A stretch of 33,170 bases of DNA from IMG/VR virus record IMGVR_UViG_3300023295_000001, positions 1 through 33,170 of that record. The stretch is one strand, 5' to 3'. The first letter of the stretch is position 1; each line of letters starts with the position of its first letter. Shown in pieces: positions 14,267-21,801 of this stretch. This DNA is from a virus. Under the pieces are notes generated by a model. That model was not told where the DNA came from. It made no database searches and was given only the letters and a program-made list of their open reading frames with translations. The position numbers and the translations under genes are program-made.

Positions 14267-16654
14267 ATGAAAAAAATATCAATTGTATTCTTTTTAGGTT
14301 TGGCTCTTATTTTTATACCATTTGTTAGTTCAATTAACTTTGAAGAAAGTGATTACACAAATACAAATATAGTGAACATTGTTAATGGATCTGAAATACT
14401 TCACAACAATCTGTCTGACCTTCAAGGAGGAGTTGCTACTGAATATTACCACATAAGAGAAAGCTGGTTCAATGAACTAACTTCAGATATTTTTAATTGG
14501 ATAACACAGGCTGAAGGAGATGCATTGTACTATGATCTTGGAAATAGTTATTCTTATTACAACTCAACAACTCTTCAAGACTTAAACTCAACTGGGTTAA
14601 TTATTAATTGGAGTACGGGGGAAATGGGATATGTAACTAATTCTGTTCTTGCGTCTTATAATTATTATAACTCAACTGACTTTGTAATCACAGATTATTA
14701 TCTAAATTCAAATCCTTTTAGTTATTACAACTCAACTAATCCAAGTCCAGTAATAAATGAATCTTATTATTTAAAATCAAATCCTTCAAACTATTGGAAT
14801 GATACTTTCGCAACATTCAATGAAACTTATGCAGATACTATCTATGCTCCTATCGGTTCAGCGGGGAATCCATTTGACCAATCTCTTAACACAACTGAAA
14901 ATGTAACTTTCGCAAATGTAACTGCGACAACTTACTTCGGAGATGGTTCACAACTTACGGGAATTAGTGCAAGTGGTGGAGACATAACTGGTAATGGAAC
15001 TACTAATTATTTACCAAGATATTTTAATGCAAGTTATTTAACTGATTCAATTATTTATGATGACGGGACGGGAAATGTGGGGATTGGGACAACAGCTCCA
15101 AGTTATAAATTAGACGTTATAGGAAATATAAATATTAATAATGAATCTGCTTATCTCTACGATGGAGTTCAAGCTTTGAAGTTGACGAAAGGGGGAGAAG
15201 TTGGTTATTATAGTACAGTTGTAGGTTATGAAGCAGGAAATTCAGCTTCTTCAAAACAAACAGTTCTTGGTTATAATGCAGGGCATTTAGCAACAGGAAT
15301 AACTCAAACAGCTTTTGGAGTTTATTCTGGATATAAAAATACTGGTAGCCAACAATCTGTTTTTGGTATTTCAGCAGGTTGGGAAAATTCAGGTACAAAC
15401 CAAATTGCTTTTGGATATAGGGCAGGTAGAGATAATATTGGAAATAATCAAATAGGAATTGGATATTTAGCGGGGATAGATAATTCTGGGAATCAAGTTA
15501 CGGGTTTGGGATATGGAACTAATCAAAACAACTCAGGAGATAATGTTGTTGCTTTAGGTTACGAAGCAGGTAAAGACAACACAGTAGCAAATCAGTTTAT
15601 AATACAACAAGCTAATATTAATGCTGTTCCTTTGATTCAAGGGGATTTTGCTACTGGGAATATTGGGATTGGAACAACAACTCCTCAAAACAAACTCGAC
15701 GTCGAAGGAAGTGCTGTTATAGGTTCAACTTATTCAGGAACAAATACTGCTCCTACTAATGGATTGTTGGTTGAAGGGAATGTGGGAATCGGGACGACAA
15801 GTCCAGACGCGAAATTAGATGTTAATGGAATTATAAATGCTGGTAGTTTTGATATAGCAGGAGAAATTAGAAGTGTGCAAGGTAATGGTTATGATAATTA
15901 TGTTTCTTTAAAAAGCGAATATGGAGGAGTTGGTTCTATTAATAAAGCTGGTTTATTTAGAAGTAATACAAATTATTTTGTTTATTATGATACTCATACG
16001 GGAGATACTGTTTTAGATTCAACTTTTGCATCTGGAGATATTATATTTTCTCACCAAGGGGCACAACAAATGAGAATAGATGCTTCAGGCAACGTCGGAA
16101 TCGGGACGACAACCCCTCAAAAAACTTTACACGTTGCGGGGGACGGTTTGTTTAACGGGACGTTAACGATCGCGAAAGGAACGGCGTCGGGACATGCGGT
16201 TACGTTAGGACAATTACAATCTTCAGTTGGAAGCGTTACGGAAGTCGATCCTTATTGGTCTTCTAACTTTACAAATGGTTTAAGTGGAAATTGGAATGTA
16301 GGAGCATTTGATATAACAGCAAATAATTTCATAGGAGCATGGAATGGTTCGAGTGATTATTACTTAAAGAATAATCCTTTTAGATTTTACAACTCAACAA
16401 ATCCAAGTCCAGATACAACATATTCTGCAGGAAATGGAATTAGTTTAAGTACAACTACATTTAGTGTTGCAGGAAATACTGCTTTAACTCAAGATACAGA
16501 TGGATTAAGTGTAACAAATAATGCTATAGGAGATACCCAATTAGAATATAATACTGGACAACATTTAACTTCCACGAGCAATCCCACTTTTAATAATCAA
16601 ACCATAACAGATTGTATAGTATTTTCAAGTGGAGGACAAATTTGTTCCGCTTAA
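14267..16654 (+). CDS. Secreted fibre-like protein with YadA-head-like and GIGTT repeats, 795 aa
   Basis: Signal peptide (MKKISIVFFLGLALIFIPFVSS). N-terminal part has repeated YYNST / YYLxSNP motifs. Around 15200-15600 lie seven or eight repeats of about 16 aa (GYEAGNS, GYNAGHL, GYRAGRD) like the left-handed beta roll of YadA / Hep_Hag heads. Four copies of NxGIGTTxPxxxLxVxG (near 15075, 15660, 15783 and 16095) match repeats in phage tail fibres. The C-terminus (DCIVFSSGGQIC) has no membrane anchor or S74 chaperone. Probably a trimeric host-recognition fibre. A GC-rich patch at 16087-16215 differs from the rest. Confidence 0.75.
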   Translation: MKKISIVFFLGLALIFIPFVSSINFEESDYTNTNIVNIVNGSEILHNNLSDLQGGVATEYYHIRESWFNELTSDIFNWITQAEGDALYYDLGNSYSYYNSTTLQDLNSTGLIINWSTGEMGYVTNSVLASYNYYNSTDFVITDYYLNSNPFSYYNSTNPSPVINESYYLKSNPSNYWNDTFATFNETYADTIYAPIGSAGNPFDQSLNTTENVTFANVTATTYFGDGSQLTGISASGGDITGNGTTNYLPRYFNASYLTDSIIYDDGTGNVGIGTTAPSYKLDVIGNININNESAYLYDGVQALKLTKGGEVGYYSTVVGYEAGNSASSKQTVLGYNAGHLATGITQTAFGVYSGYKNTGSQQSVFGISAGWENSGTNQIAFGYRAGRDNIGNNQIGIGYLAGIDNSGNQVTGLGYGTNQNNSGDNVVALGYEAGKDNTVANQFIIQQANINAVPLIQGDFATGNIGIGTTTPQNKLDVEGSAVIGSTYSGTNTAPTNGLLVEGNVGIGTTSPDAKLDVNGIINAGSFDIAGEIRSVQGNGYDNYVSLKSEYGGVGSINKAGLFRSNTNYFVYYDTHTGDTVLDSTFASGDIIFSHQGAQQMRIDASGNVGIGTTTPQKTLHVAGDGLFNGTLTIAKGTASGHAVTLGQLQSSVGSVTEVDPYWSSNFTNGLSGNWNVGAFDITANNFIGAWNGSSDYYLKNNPFRFYNSTNPSPDTTYSAGNGISLSTTTFSVAGNTALTQDTDGLSVTNNAIGDTQLEYNTGQHLTSTSNPTFNNQTITDCIVFSSGGQICSA

Positions 16655-16655
16655 A

Positions 16656-18536
16656 ATGAAAAAAATATTATTTATTTTTATCTTTGGAATCTTATTACTT
16701 GGAGTAGTTTCCGCAGTTCCTCAATTTAATTTCCATGATAAAGAATTAAGGAAACAACTTAGAGAAACTGATGTAATAGAAGAAGAAGGGGGAACTTGGA
16801 TTAATAAAAGATATTTTACATACAATGCTTCTGAAAAAGAATTATTAATTGAAAAGAAAAACAACAAATTAATATTAGATATGAAATTAATAACTCCTTA
16901 TGAAAACAAAGTGGGTACCGGGAATGATACAATGATTGCAGAATTCTTAGTAATTGATTATCATAAACAAGCAAGTAAAGTATTTGATATTGTTTGGACT
17001 TTTGATGTAAATGATAATTATACTTATGGTGAACAAGATTTATGGTTTAAGTATGGACTAGATTATGAAATAGAAGATTGTATTGAAATAGGAGAAAATG
17101 AAACTGAATGTTATAATTACACTCAAACAAACTGGACTTACTTTGAAGACTTTAAAGCATTATCAAAAATAGAAGGTTGTGAAGAAAATGTTAAAGTAGG
17201 TTTATTTACAAACACAGAAACAGGAGAGAAGAAAGAATGGGTTCCAACAATAGAAGGATTTGATATTTTTCAATGGGCAGAATATGATGTAACTGCTGGA
17301 TCTCCTTTTGAATTTGATGCAACATTAGCACAACATAATTCATTAGTTAAAATAAATGATACTCATTATTTAAATACATATATGGGGCAAGATTTAGATG
17401 GATATGCAGTTGTCTTAATAGTTAATGGAACTACTATTACAAAAGGAACTGCCTATGAGTTTGATACAAATGATGGAACATATAATTCATTAATTAAAAT
17501 AAATGATACTCATTATTTAAATACTTATACTGGATCTGGGAGTGATGGATATGCAGTTGTCTTAATAGTTGATGGAACTACTATTACAAAAGGAACTAAT
17601 TATATATTTGATACAACTTATGGAACATATAATTCATTAGTTAAAATAAATGATACTCATTATTTAAATACTTATGCTGGATCTGGGAGTGATGGATATG
17701 CAGTTGTCTTAATGGTTGATGGAACTACTATTACAAAAGGAACTGCCTATGAGTTTGATACAAATGATGGAACATATAATTCATTAATTAAAATAAATGA
17801 TACTCATTATTTAAATACTTATACTGGATCTGGGAGTGATGGATATGCAGTTGTCTTAATAGTTGATGGAACTACTATTACAAAAGGAACTGCCTATGAG
17901 TTTGATAATAGTAGAGGAGAATATAATTCATTGGTTAGAGTAAATGAAACTCATTATTTAAATGTATATAGAGGAGATAGTTATCAAGGAAATGCAGTTG
18001 TTCTAATGATTGATGGAACTACTATTACAAAAGGAACTACTTATATATTTGATACGGCTTATGGGGCAGAGCATTCAATTATTAAAATAGATGAGACTCA
18101 TTATATAAATGCTTATTATAATGGGAAAGGAATTACAACTATTTTAAAGCTAACTGGGAATACCATTTCAAAAGAAAATTCTTTTGAATTTTATTCTACA
18201 TCAACATTTGACAACTCTTTAATTCAAATAAGTGAAAACCAATATATAAATACATTTTCAGGTAGCGGAAGTGACGGATATGCAATTATTTTTGAGGTAG
18301 AAATAAATGAAACTGAAATAAATGATTCATGCACATACACATCAGGAGATTGGAATATTACTATGTCAGATTATTGTATCTTAGATACAAATACAGACAT
18401 AGGTGCAAACGATATAATCTTTTTTGGAATAGGAAACTGTACAATCAATTCTAAAATAGAAGTAGCAAACATGATTCCCCCTACAACTGGCGGAACAGTT
18501 TACATAGATTCAAATGCGGAGATAATAATAGGATGA
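16656..18536 (+). CDS. Secreted protein with seven approx. 49-aa repeats, probable beta-propeller, 626 aa
   Basis: The ATG at 16656 gives a signal peptide (MKKILFIFIFGILLLGVVSA); a GTG at 16629 would spoil it. An N-terminal beta domain ends in VGLFTNTETGEKKEWVPTIE, a connector resembling that before LamG in the adhesin. Seven repeats of about 49 aa follow, of the form NSLVKINDTHYLN...DGYAVVLIVDGTTITKGT, then a Cys-containing tail. Seven blades is a common number for a propeller. Likely a second receptor-binding or glycan-binding virion protein. It starts 1 nt after the fibre gene, so the two form an operon. Confidence 0.75.
   Translation: MKKILFIFIFGILLLGVVSAVPQFNFHDKELRKQLRETDVIEEEGGTWINKRYFTYNASEKELLIEKKNNKLILDMKLITPYENKVGTGNDTMIAEFLVIDYHKQASKVFDIVWTFDVNDNYTYGEQDLWFKYGLDYEIEDCIEIGENETECYNYTQTNWTYFEDFKALSKIEGCEENVKVGLFTNTETGEKKEWVPTIEGFDIFQWAEYDVTAGSPFEFDATLAQHNSLVKINDTHYLNTYMGQDLDGYAVVLIVNGTTITKGTAYEFDTNDGTYNSLIKINDTHYLNTYTGSGSDGYAVVLIVDGTTITKGTNYIFDTTYGTYNSLVKINDTHYLNTYAGSGSDGYAVVLMVDGTTITKGTAYEFDTNDGTYNSLIKINDTHYLNTYTGSGSDGYAVVLIVDGTTITKGTAYEFDNSRGEYNSLVRVNETHYLNVYRGDSYQGNAVVLMIDGTTITKGTTYIFDTAYGAEHSIIKIDETHYINAYYNGKGITTILKLTGNTISKENSFEFYSTSTFDNSLIQISENQYINTFSGSGSDGYAIIFEVEINETEINDSCTYTSGDWNITMSDYCILDTNTDIGANDIIFFGIGNCTINSKIEVANMIPPTTGGTVYIDSNAEIIIG
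17337..18299 (+). repeat. Seven tandem 147-bp coding repeats
   Basis: Units start at 17337, 17484, 17631, 17778, 17925, 18072 and 18213. Bases 17425-17597 and 17719-17891 are identical over 173 bp at 294-bp spacing, so a two-unit block was duplicated recently; units 5-7 have diverged. Confidence 0.9.
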
Positions 18537-18574
18537 AACAACAATTAAATAAACGACAAGGAGGTAATAAATAT

Positions 18575-19117
18575 ATGAAAAACAAAACATTAAGTATCTT
18601 TGTAGGAATAACTTTAGTATTATCTTTAATGGTATTAGGATTTGCACAAGTAAGAGCAATTGAAGTATTAGAAAATGGAGATATAATTTTAACTTCACAA
18701 GAATTTGTAAGTTTAAGTGATGAACAAATTGCAACTTATATGTATAATGAATTCACTATTTCAGAAATCAATTTACAAAATGATAAAATAGAAATTGTTT
18801 ACAATTTAGTTTATGTTGAACCAACCCATAATAATAATACATACAGAGTATTTAATCATGGATTTCAAACTTATGTAACTTATGATTTACTTCAAGAATG
18901 TTTAAGTCTTGTAGACATGACTACTTGCGTAGGATTACTTGTAACAAACACAGAAGCATACACATACAACATTGATGAAAATACAACAAGAACTATTACA
19001 CCAACTTATGTAACTGCTCTGAATCAAGGAATTCAAAAATACGAACAAACTTTAGCATTAAGAGATAGTATAAGTCAAATGACAACAATGGAATCGTTCA
19101 TTGATCAACTTGAATAA
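18575..19117 (+). CDS. Secreted protein, 180 aa
   Basis: The start at 18575 is chosen for the strong AAGGAGGTAATAA upstream and the signal peptide it exposes (MKNKTLSIFVGITLVLSLMV); an earlier ATG at 18533 overlaps the previous stop. Mature part is Thr/Asn-rich with two cysteines (C109 and C119 region) and a C-terminal helix. No family recognised. End of the surface-protein operon. Confidence 0.7.
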   Translation: MKNKTLSIFVGITLVLSLMVLGFAQVRAIEVLENGDIILTSQEFVSLSDEQIATYMYNEFTISEINLQNDKIEIVYNLVYVEPTHNNNTYRVFNHGFQTYVTYDLLQECLSLVDMTTCVGLLVTNTEAYTYNIDENTTRTITPTYVTALNQGIQKYEQTLALRDSISQMTTMESFIDQLE

Positions 19118-19145
19118 CTGTTGTAATTCTTAAATTATAATAACC

Positions 19146-19156
19146 TTTTATATAGT
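19146..19156 (+). promoter_or_regulatory. TATA promoter for 19176
   Basis: CTTTTATATAG lies about 25 nt before the ATG at 19176, fitting a leaderless transcript that starts the next operon. Confidence 0.6.
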
Positions 19157-19175
19157 ATTTACTCTCTATAAATCT

Positions 19176-19436
19176 ATGAAAAGATTCCATGTTGTTGATG
19201 CAGATACATTGCAGATCAGACGAGTAAACTTCAATTTAGGTAAACAAAAAAACCAAATTTTTACCTGTGATTTTTCTTCTGCAAATGCCGCACAACAATA
19301 TATTTCTTCTTTGGATTTTGGATTAGATCAATTCTATGAAATTTGGGATGACAAAGAACAAGAAGTTATTGATTATAGAAGTTACTTTAACAAAACTGCG
19401 AAGAGTCCTAGAAAAGTGAGGTCAATTAAAAGATGA
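19176..19436 (+). CDS. Uncharacterised protein, 86 aa
   Basis: Soluble, begins MKRFHVVDADTLQIRRVNFN, basic tail (KSPRKVRSIKR). First gene of an operon with its own TATA box; overlaps the next start by ATGA. Not recognised. Confidence 0.6.
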   Translation: MKRFHVVDADTLQIRRVNFNLGKQKNQIFTCDFSSANAAQQYISSLDFGLDQFYEIWDDKEQEVIDYRSYFNKTAKSPRKVRSIKR

Positions 19437-19849
19437 GAAAAAAAGTATTATGTCAGAGGTGTGGAAGAACCCACCAATTCTCCTCACTAAGAAAAGAAAT
19501 TCATGGAGAAAGACTTCTATGTCATATTTGTTATAAAAGAAAAAATGACGAAAGACTTAACAAGAGATTAAAAAATCTCCCAGAGATTAATAACAATAGT
19601 GTAAAATTACCCATTAATTCTATTTACACTCCACAGAATAGACCTGGGGAGTTTCTTGGGGGTTATTTGAGTAAGGGCGAGGGTGATTTCTTGAAGTCTA
19701 AGTATGGTTATGATAGTTTCAAGAATGGAAAGGGAAAGTTTGAACCTCTTGAAAGAATCAAAAGAGTATTGAGAATTAAGAAAAAGAAAATTGTTAAAGA
19801 ACACAAAACAGATTTAAATGAGAAGTTCTTGGAGGGATTACCACAATGA
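19433..19849 (+). CDS. Zinc-finger basic protein, 138 aa
   Basis: Two CxxC pairs near the N-terminus (CQRCG at 7-11 and CHICY at 30-34) form a likely zinc ribbon, followed by a long Lys/Arg-rich region. Probably nucleic-acid binding. Overlaps both neighbours by ATGA. Confidence 0.65.
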   Translation: MRKKVLCQRCGRTHQFSSLRKEIHGERLLCHICYKRKNDERLNKRLKNLPEINNNSVKLPINSIYTPQNRPGEFLGGYLSKGEGDFLKSKYGYDSFKNGKGKFEPLERIKRVLRIKKKKIVKEHKTDLNEKFLEGLPQ

Positions 19850-19980
19850 GCTTCACAGGATCAGAAATAGTTCTACTTAAATGTACAGTATGTTTATTCC
19901 TAGGGATGGTTGTAGGAGTTATCATGACACATAGTTTTAATTACAGAGAGATTCATACAAATGCAAAGGAGGAAATGTAA
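19846..19980 (+). CDS. Small membrane protein, 44 aa
   Basis: One hydrophobic helix (CTVCLFLGMVVGVIMTH) and a charged tail. The codons for AKEEM carry the GGAGG ribosome site of the next gene. Function unknown. Confidence 0.55.
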   Translation: MSFTGSEIVLLKCTVCLFLGMVVGVIMTHSFNYREIHTNAKEEM

Positions 19981-19986
19981 ATAAAA

Positions 19987-20283
19987 ATGTCATCATTAAA
20001 AGAAGAAGCACAGGCATATGAGCCAAAAAGAACGCTAAACATAACAGACTTAGATAGAGCGGATTTGTCTTTTCCAATTGAAACTAGACATGGGGAAAAT
20101 AAGGATGGAGAAAGTTATACCTACAAAGTTATGGTTGTTAATGAACAAGAATACAGAGTTGCGTGGACAGTTCTTGAAGAGATTAAGAAAATGTTAGCTT
20201 TGAAACCCGACTTAAAATTTGTTAAAGTAACAAAGACTGGAGAAGGTAAAGCTACTAAATATTCTGTTGCTTTATCAGAATAA
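19987..20283 (+). CDS. Uncharacterised soluble protein, 98 aa (possibly ssDNA-binding)
   Basis: Ribosome site AAAGGAGGAAATG before the ATG. The C-terminal half (DLKFVKVTKTGEGKATKYSV) resembles a motif I associate with phage single-strand DNA-binding or replication accessory proteins (KxTRxGxGxxTxYxV), but I cannot verify this. Its position upstream of a nuclease and a helicase-like ATPase fits a DNA-metabolism role. Confidence 0.55.
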   Translation: MSSLKEEAQAYEPKRTLNITDLDRADLSFPIETRHGENKDGESYTYKVMVVNEQEYRVAWTVLEEIKKMLALKPDLKFVKVTKTGEGKATKYSVALSE

Positions 20284-20329
20284 GTTTCAACAGAAACAAT
20301 TAAATAATTTATTATTATTATTAATTTAT

Positions 20330-20419
20330 GCGGGAGAAATAGTTGAGTTTAACTAACTCGAAACAATTGGTAAGTAAAGTAGTTCTTTATGAGGTAGGTT
20401 CAAATCCTGCTCTCCCGCT
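20330..20419 (+). ncRNA. tRNA-like cloverleaf RNA without a recognisable anticodon arm
   Basis: GCGGGAGA (20330-20337) pairs over 8 bp with TCTCCCGC (20411-20418). Inside: GTTG/TAAC (20342-20345 / 20354-20357) preceded by TA like T8-A9 with an A-box-like sequence; a hairpin TAAAG/CTTTA (20375-20379 / 20385-20389) like a long variable arm; and GTAGG-TTCAAAT-CCTGC (20394-20410), an exact T-arm with B-box GGTTCAAATCC. The 17 nt where an anticodon arm should be do not pair, and the D-loop lacks GG. Either a degenerate tRNA, a tRNA mimic, or part of a larger ribozyme-type RNA. Confidence 0.45.
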
Positions 20420-20650
20420 TCGGAGCAGTTGGTAGCTAACTCCATAAAAAATTGACTACCTGCATTTTAGGTAATGTGGACACCAAGGAAAGACTTGGAA
20501 CGGAGAGAGTAAGTAGAGTAAGAAATTACTCTCTCCATTCATATTCACTAGGCTGGGCATGGCAAGGCAAGGCATGGCAAGGCGAGGCAAGGGAGTTTGC
20601 ATGTTCTCTTAAAAACATGTTACCTTTCAAATATAGCTGAAAGGAGGTTA
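20420..20650 (+). ncRNA. Structured non-coding stretch upstream of the nuclease gene
   Basis: No credible gene. Hairpins: GGTAG/CTACC (20431-20435 / 20456-20460), CCAAG/CTTGG (20483-20487 / 20494-20498), and GGAGAGAGTAA/TTACTCTCTCC (20502-20512 / 20526-20536, perfect 11 bp). Then come seven GGCNN pentamers (20556-20590), unusually GC-rich here; CATGTT/AACATG; and CCTTTC/GAAAGG, whose 3-prime arm abuts the AAAGGAGG ribosome site of 20655. Possibly a regulatory leader or part of an RNA that includes 20330-20419. Confidence 0.5.
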
Positions 20651-20654
20651 AAAA

Positions 20655-21245
20655 ATGAAAATAAAAGCAATTAATACAAAATATAAAGGATATTATTTTA
20701 GGTCAAGATTAGAAGCCAGGTGGGCAGTTTATTTTGATTCAATGGATTTAAAATGGGAATATGAAAAAGAAGGATTTAATTTTGGAAATGGGATAAATTA
20801 TCTACCAGATTTTTGGTTTCCAGAATTAGAGATGTGGGGAGAGGTAAAACCAACAGAATTAAATAAAGATGAGATGGATAAAGTTGCTCTGTTAGTAAAA
20901 GGGACACATAAACATTGCATTATTTTGTCTGGAATTCCTGAAAGAAAACCCTATGAAATTATTTTCCCAGATATAGATGTTTATGGAAAACCATTGATAG
21001 ATGGTTCTGGAGAAACAGGTTACTATTGTAATGGAGAATTTTATGAATATCCTGGCGAAGAATTAAATATAACCTTACTTTCAACAAATTGTGCAATTTC
21101 TAATTATCATAATTATCCCAAAAATGAGGGTAGATTTTATACGGCTTTTGATGATGCTGAAATAAATGAAGATTATTTTAATGATATAGATCGTCATGTA
21201 GAAAATGCAAAATCTGCCAGATTTGAATTTAACAACAAAAAATGA
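20655..21245 (+). CDS. PD-(D/E)XK nuclease-like protein, 196 aa
   Basis: The N-terminal domain carries the signature of a widespread phage endonuclease-like family: FRSRLEARWAVYFD (15-28, with E20), NYLPDFW (48-54, with D52) and GEVKP (62-66, E63 and K65), giving the E...D...ExK metal site of PD-(D/E)XK nucleases. The C-terminal half is less familiar. A strong AAGGAGG lies upstream but within reach of a hairpin. The gene is bracketed by structured RNA stretches, an arrangement seen with intron-borne homing nucleases, some of which are PD-(D/E)XK. Alternatively a free-standing nuclease for host DNA or recombination. Confidence 0.75.
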   Translation: MKIKAINTKYKGYYFRSRLEARWAVYFDSMDLKWEYEKEGFNFGNGINYLPDFWFPELEMWGEVKPTELNKDEMDKVALLVKGTHKHCIILSGIPERKPYEIIFPDIDVYGKPLIDGSGETGYYCNGEFYEYPGEELNITLLSTNCAISNYHNYPKNEGRFYTAFDDAEINEDYFNDIDRHVENAKSARFEFNNKK

Positions 21246-21353
21246 AACAAACAAAAATAAAAACATAATAATCAATCACGGAGGGATAAAGAGGGATTGG
21301 TCGGTATAGTCACTTTTATCGTTATAAAACATCCTCTCCCTTCATTTCATACT

Positions 21354-21460
21354 TAACCCTGGGTAGATTTGTCACCTCTTAACTAACCCAGGGTTATCAT
21401 AGTTCCCCGTGGAGTTTCGGGCTTTAGACCTCCCGTTCTTTTCTCCGTGGGGATTTTTCT
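21354..21460 (+). ncRNA. Two strong hairpins downstream of the nuclease gene
   Basis: TAACCCTGGGT (21354-21364) pairs perfectly with ACCCAGGGTTA (21386-21396). Then CCCCGTGGAG (21405-21414) pairs with CTCCGTGGGG (21443-21452) through two G-U pairs, which implies selection as RNA, enclosing CGGG/CCCG (21418-21421 / 21432-21435). ATTTTTCTT follows, so it could end a transcript. The full gap 21246-21525 holds no gene. GGTATAGTCAC at 21303-21313 resembles the P7 strand of group I introns, but support is weak. Confidence 0.5.
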
Positions 21461-21525
21461 TATTGTCATTTTAAAGTTACTAAGAAAATTAAAACTTTAT
21501 AATAGTTAGAAATTATTAAAAAGAA

Positions 21526-21801
21526 ATGGAGTTTGTAGTAAATATGACAACAGAAAACTTGACACAAGACGAACGAACTAACTTGGATAAATTAAAATTC
21601 TTCTTTGAAGAAAAGATTCAAGTTCATTTAAAACTTAGAAGAACTAATGAAAAAGGAATACATATATTTCTTAATGGATTCATTACTGAAAAATTAACCG
21701 ATACATTATTTTTAATTAAAGAAAGAAAATTGGGAGACGTTAGAGTTTCATTATTTGAAATTAGAAACGATGGTGTTTTTGAAGAGAGGGGGAAGGAATG
21801 A
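21526..21801 (+). CDS. Uncharacterised protein, 91 aa
   Basis: A TATA-like CTTTATAATA at 21495-21504 lies about 26 nt before this ATG, so a leaderless start here is preferred over an internal ATG at 21544. Soluble; the second half has an Sm/OB-like alternation (FLNGFITEKLTDTLFLIKER) but no motif I can name. Overlaps the helicase-like gene. Confidence 0.6.
   Translation: MEFVVNMTTENLTQDERTNLDKLKFFFEEKIQVHLKLRRTNEKGIHIFLNGFITEKLTDTLFLIKERKLGDVRVSLFEIRNDGVFEERGKE

Noticed and set aside
17337-18299. CRISPR-like direct repeats
   Set aside because: Repeats are contiguous, in frame and encode a signal-peptide protein; there are no spacers. The same applies to 26981-27082 and 31279-31338.
20452-20640. 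Open frame of 62 codons over the GGCNN repeats
   Set aside because: TTG start with no ribosome site, Trp/Gln-Gly repeat composition that comes from the pentamers, and full overlap with strong RNA hairpins.
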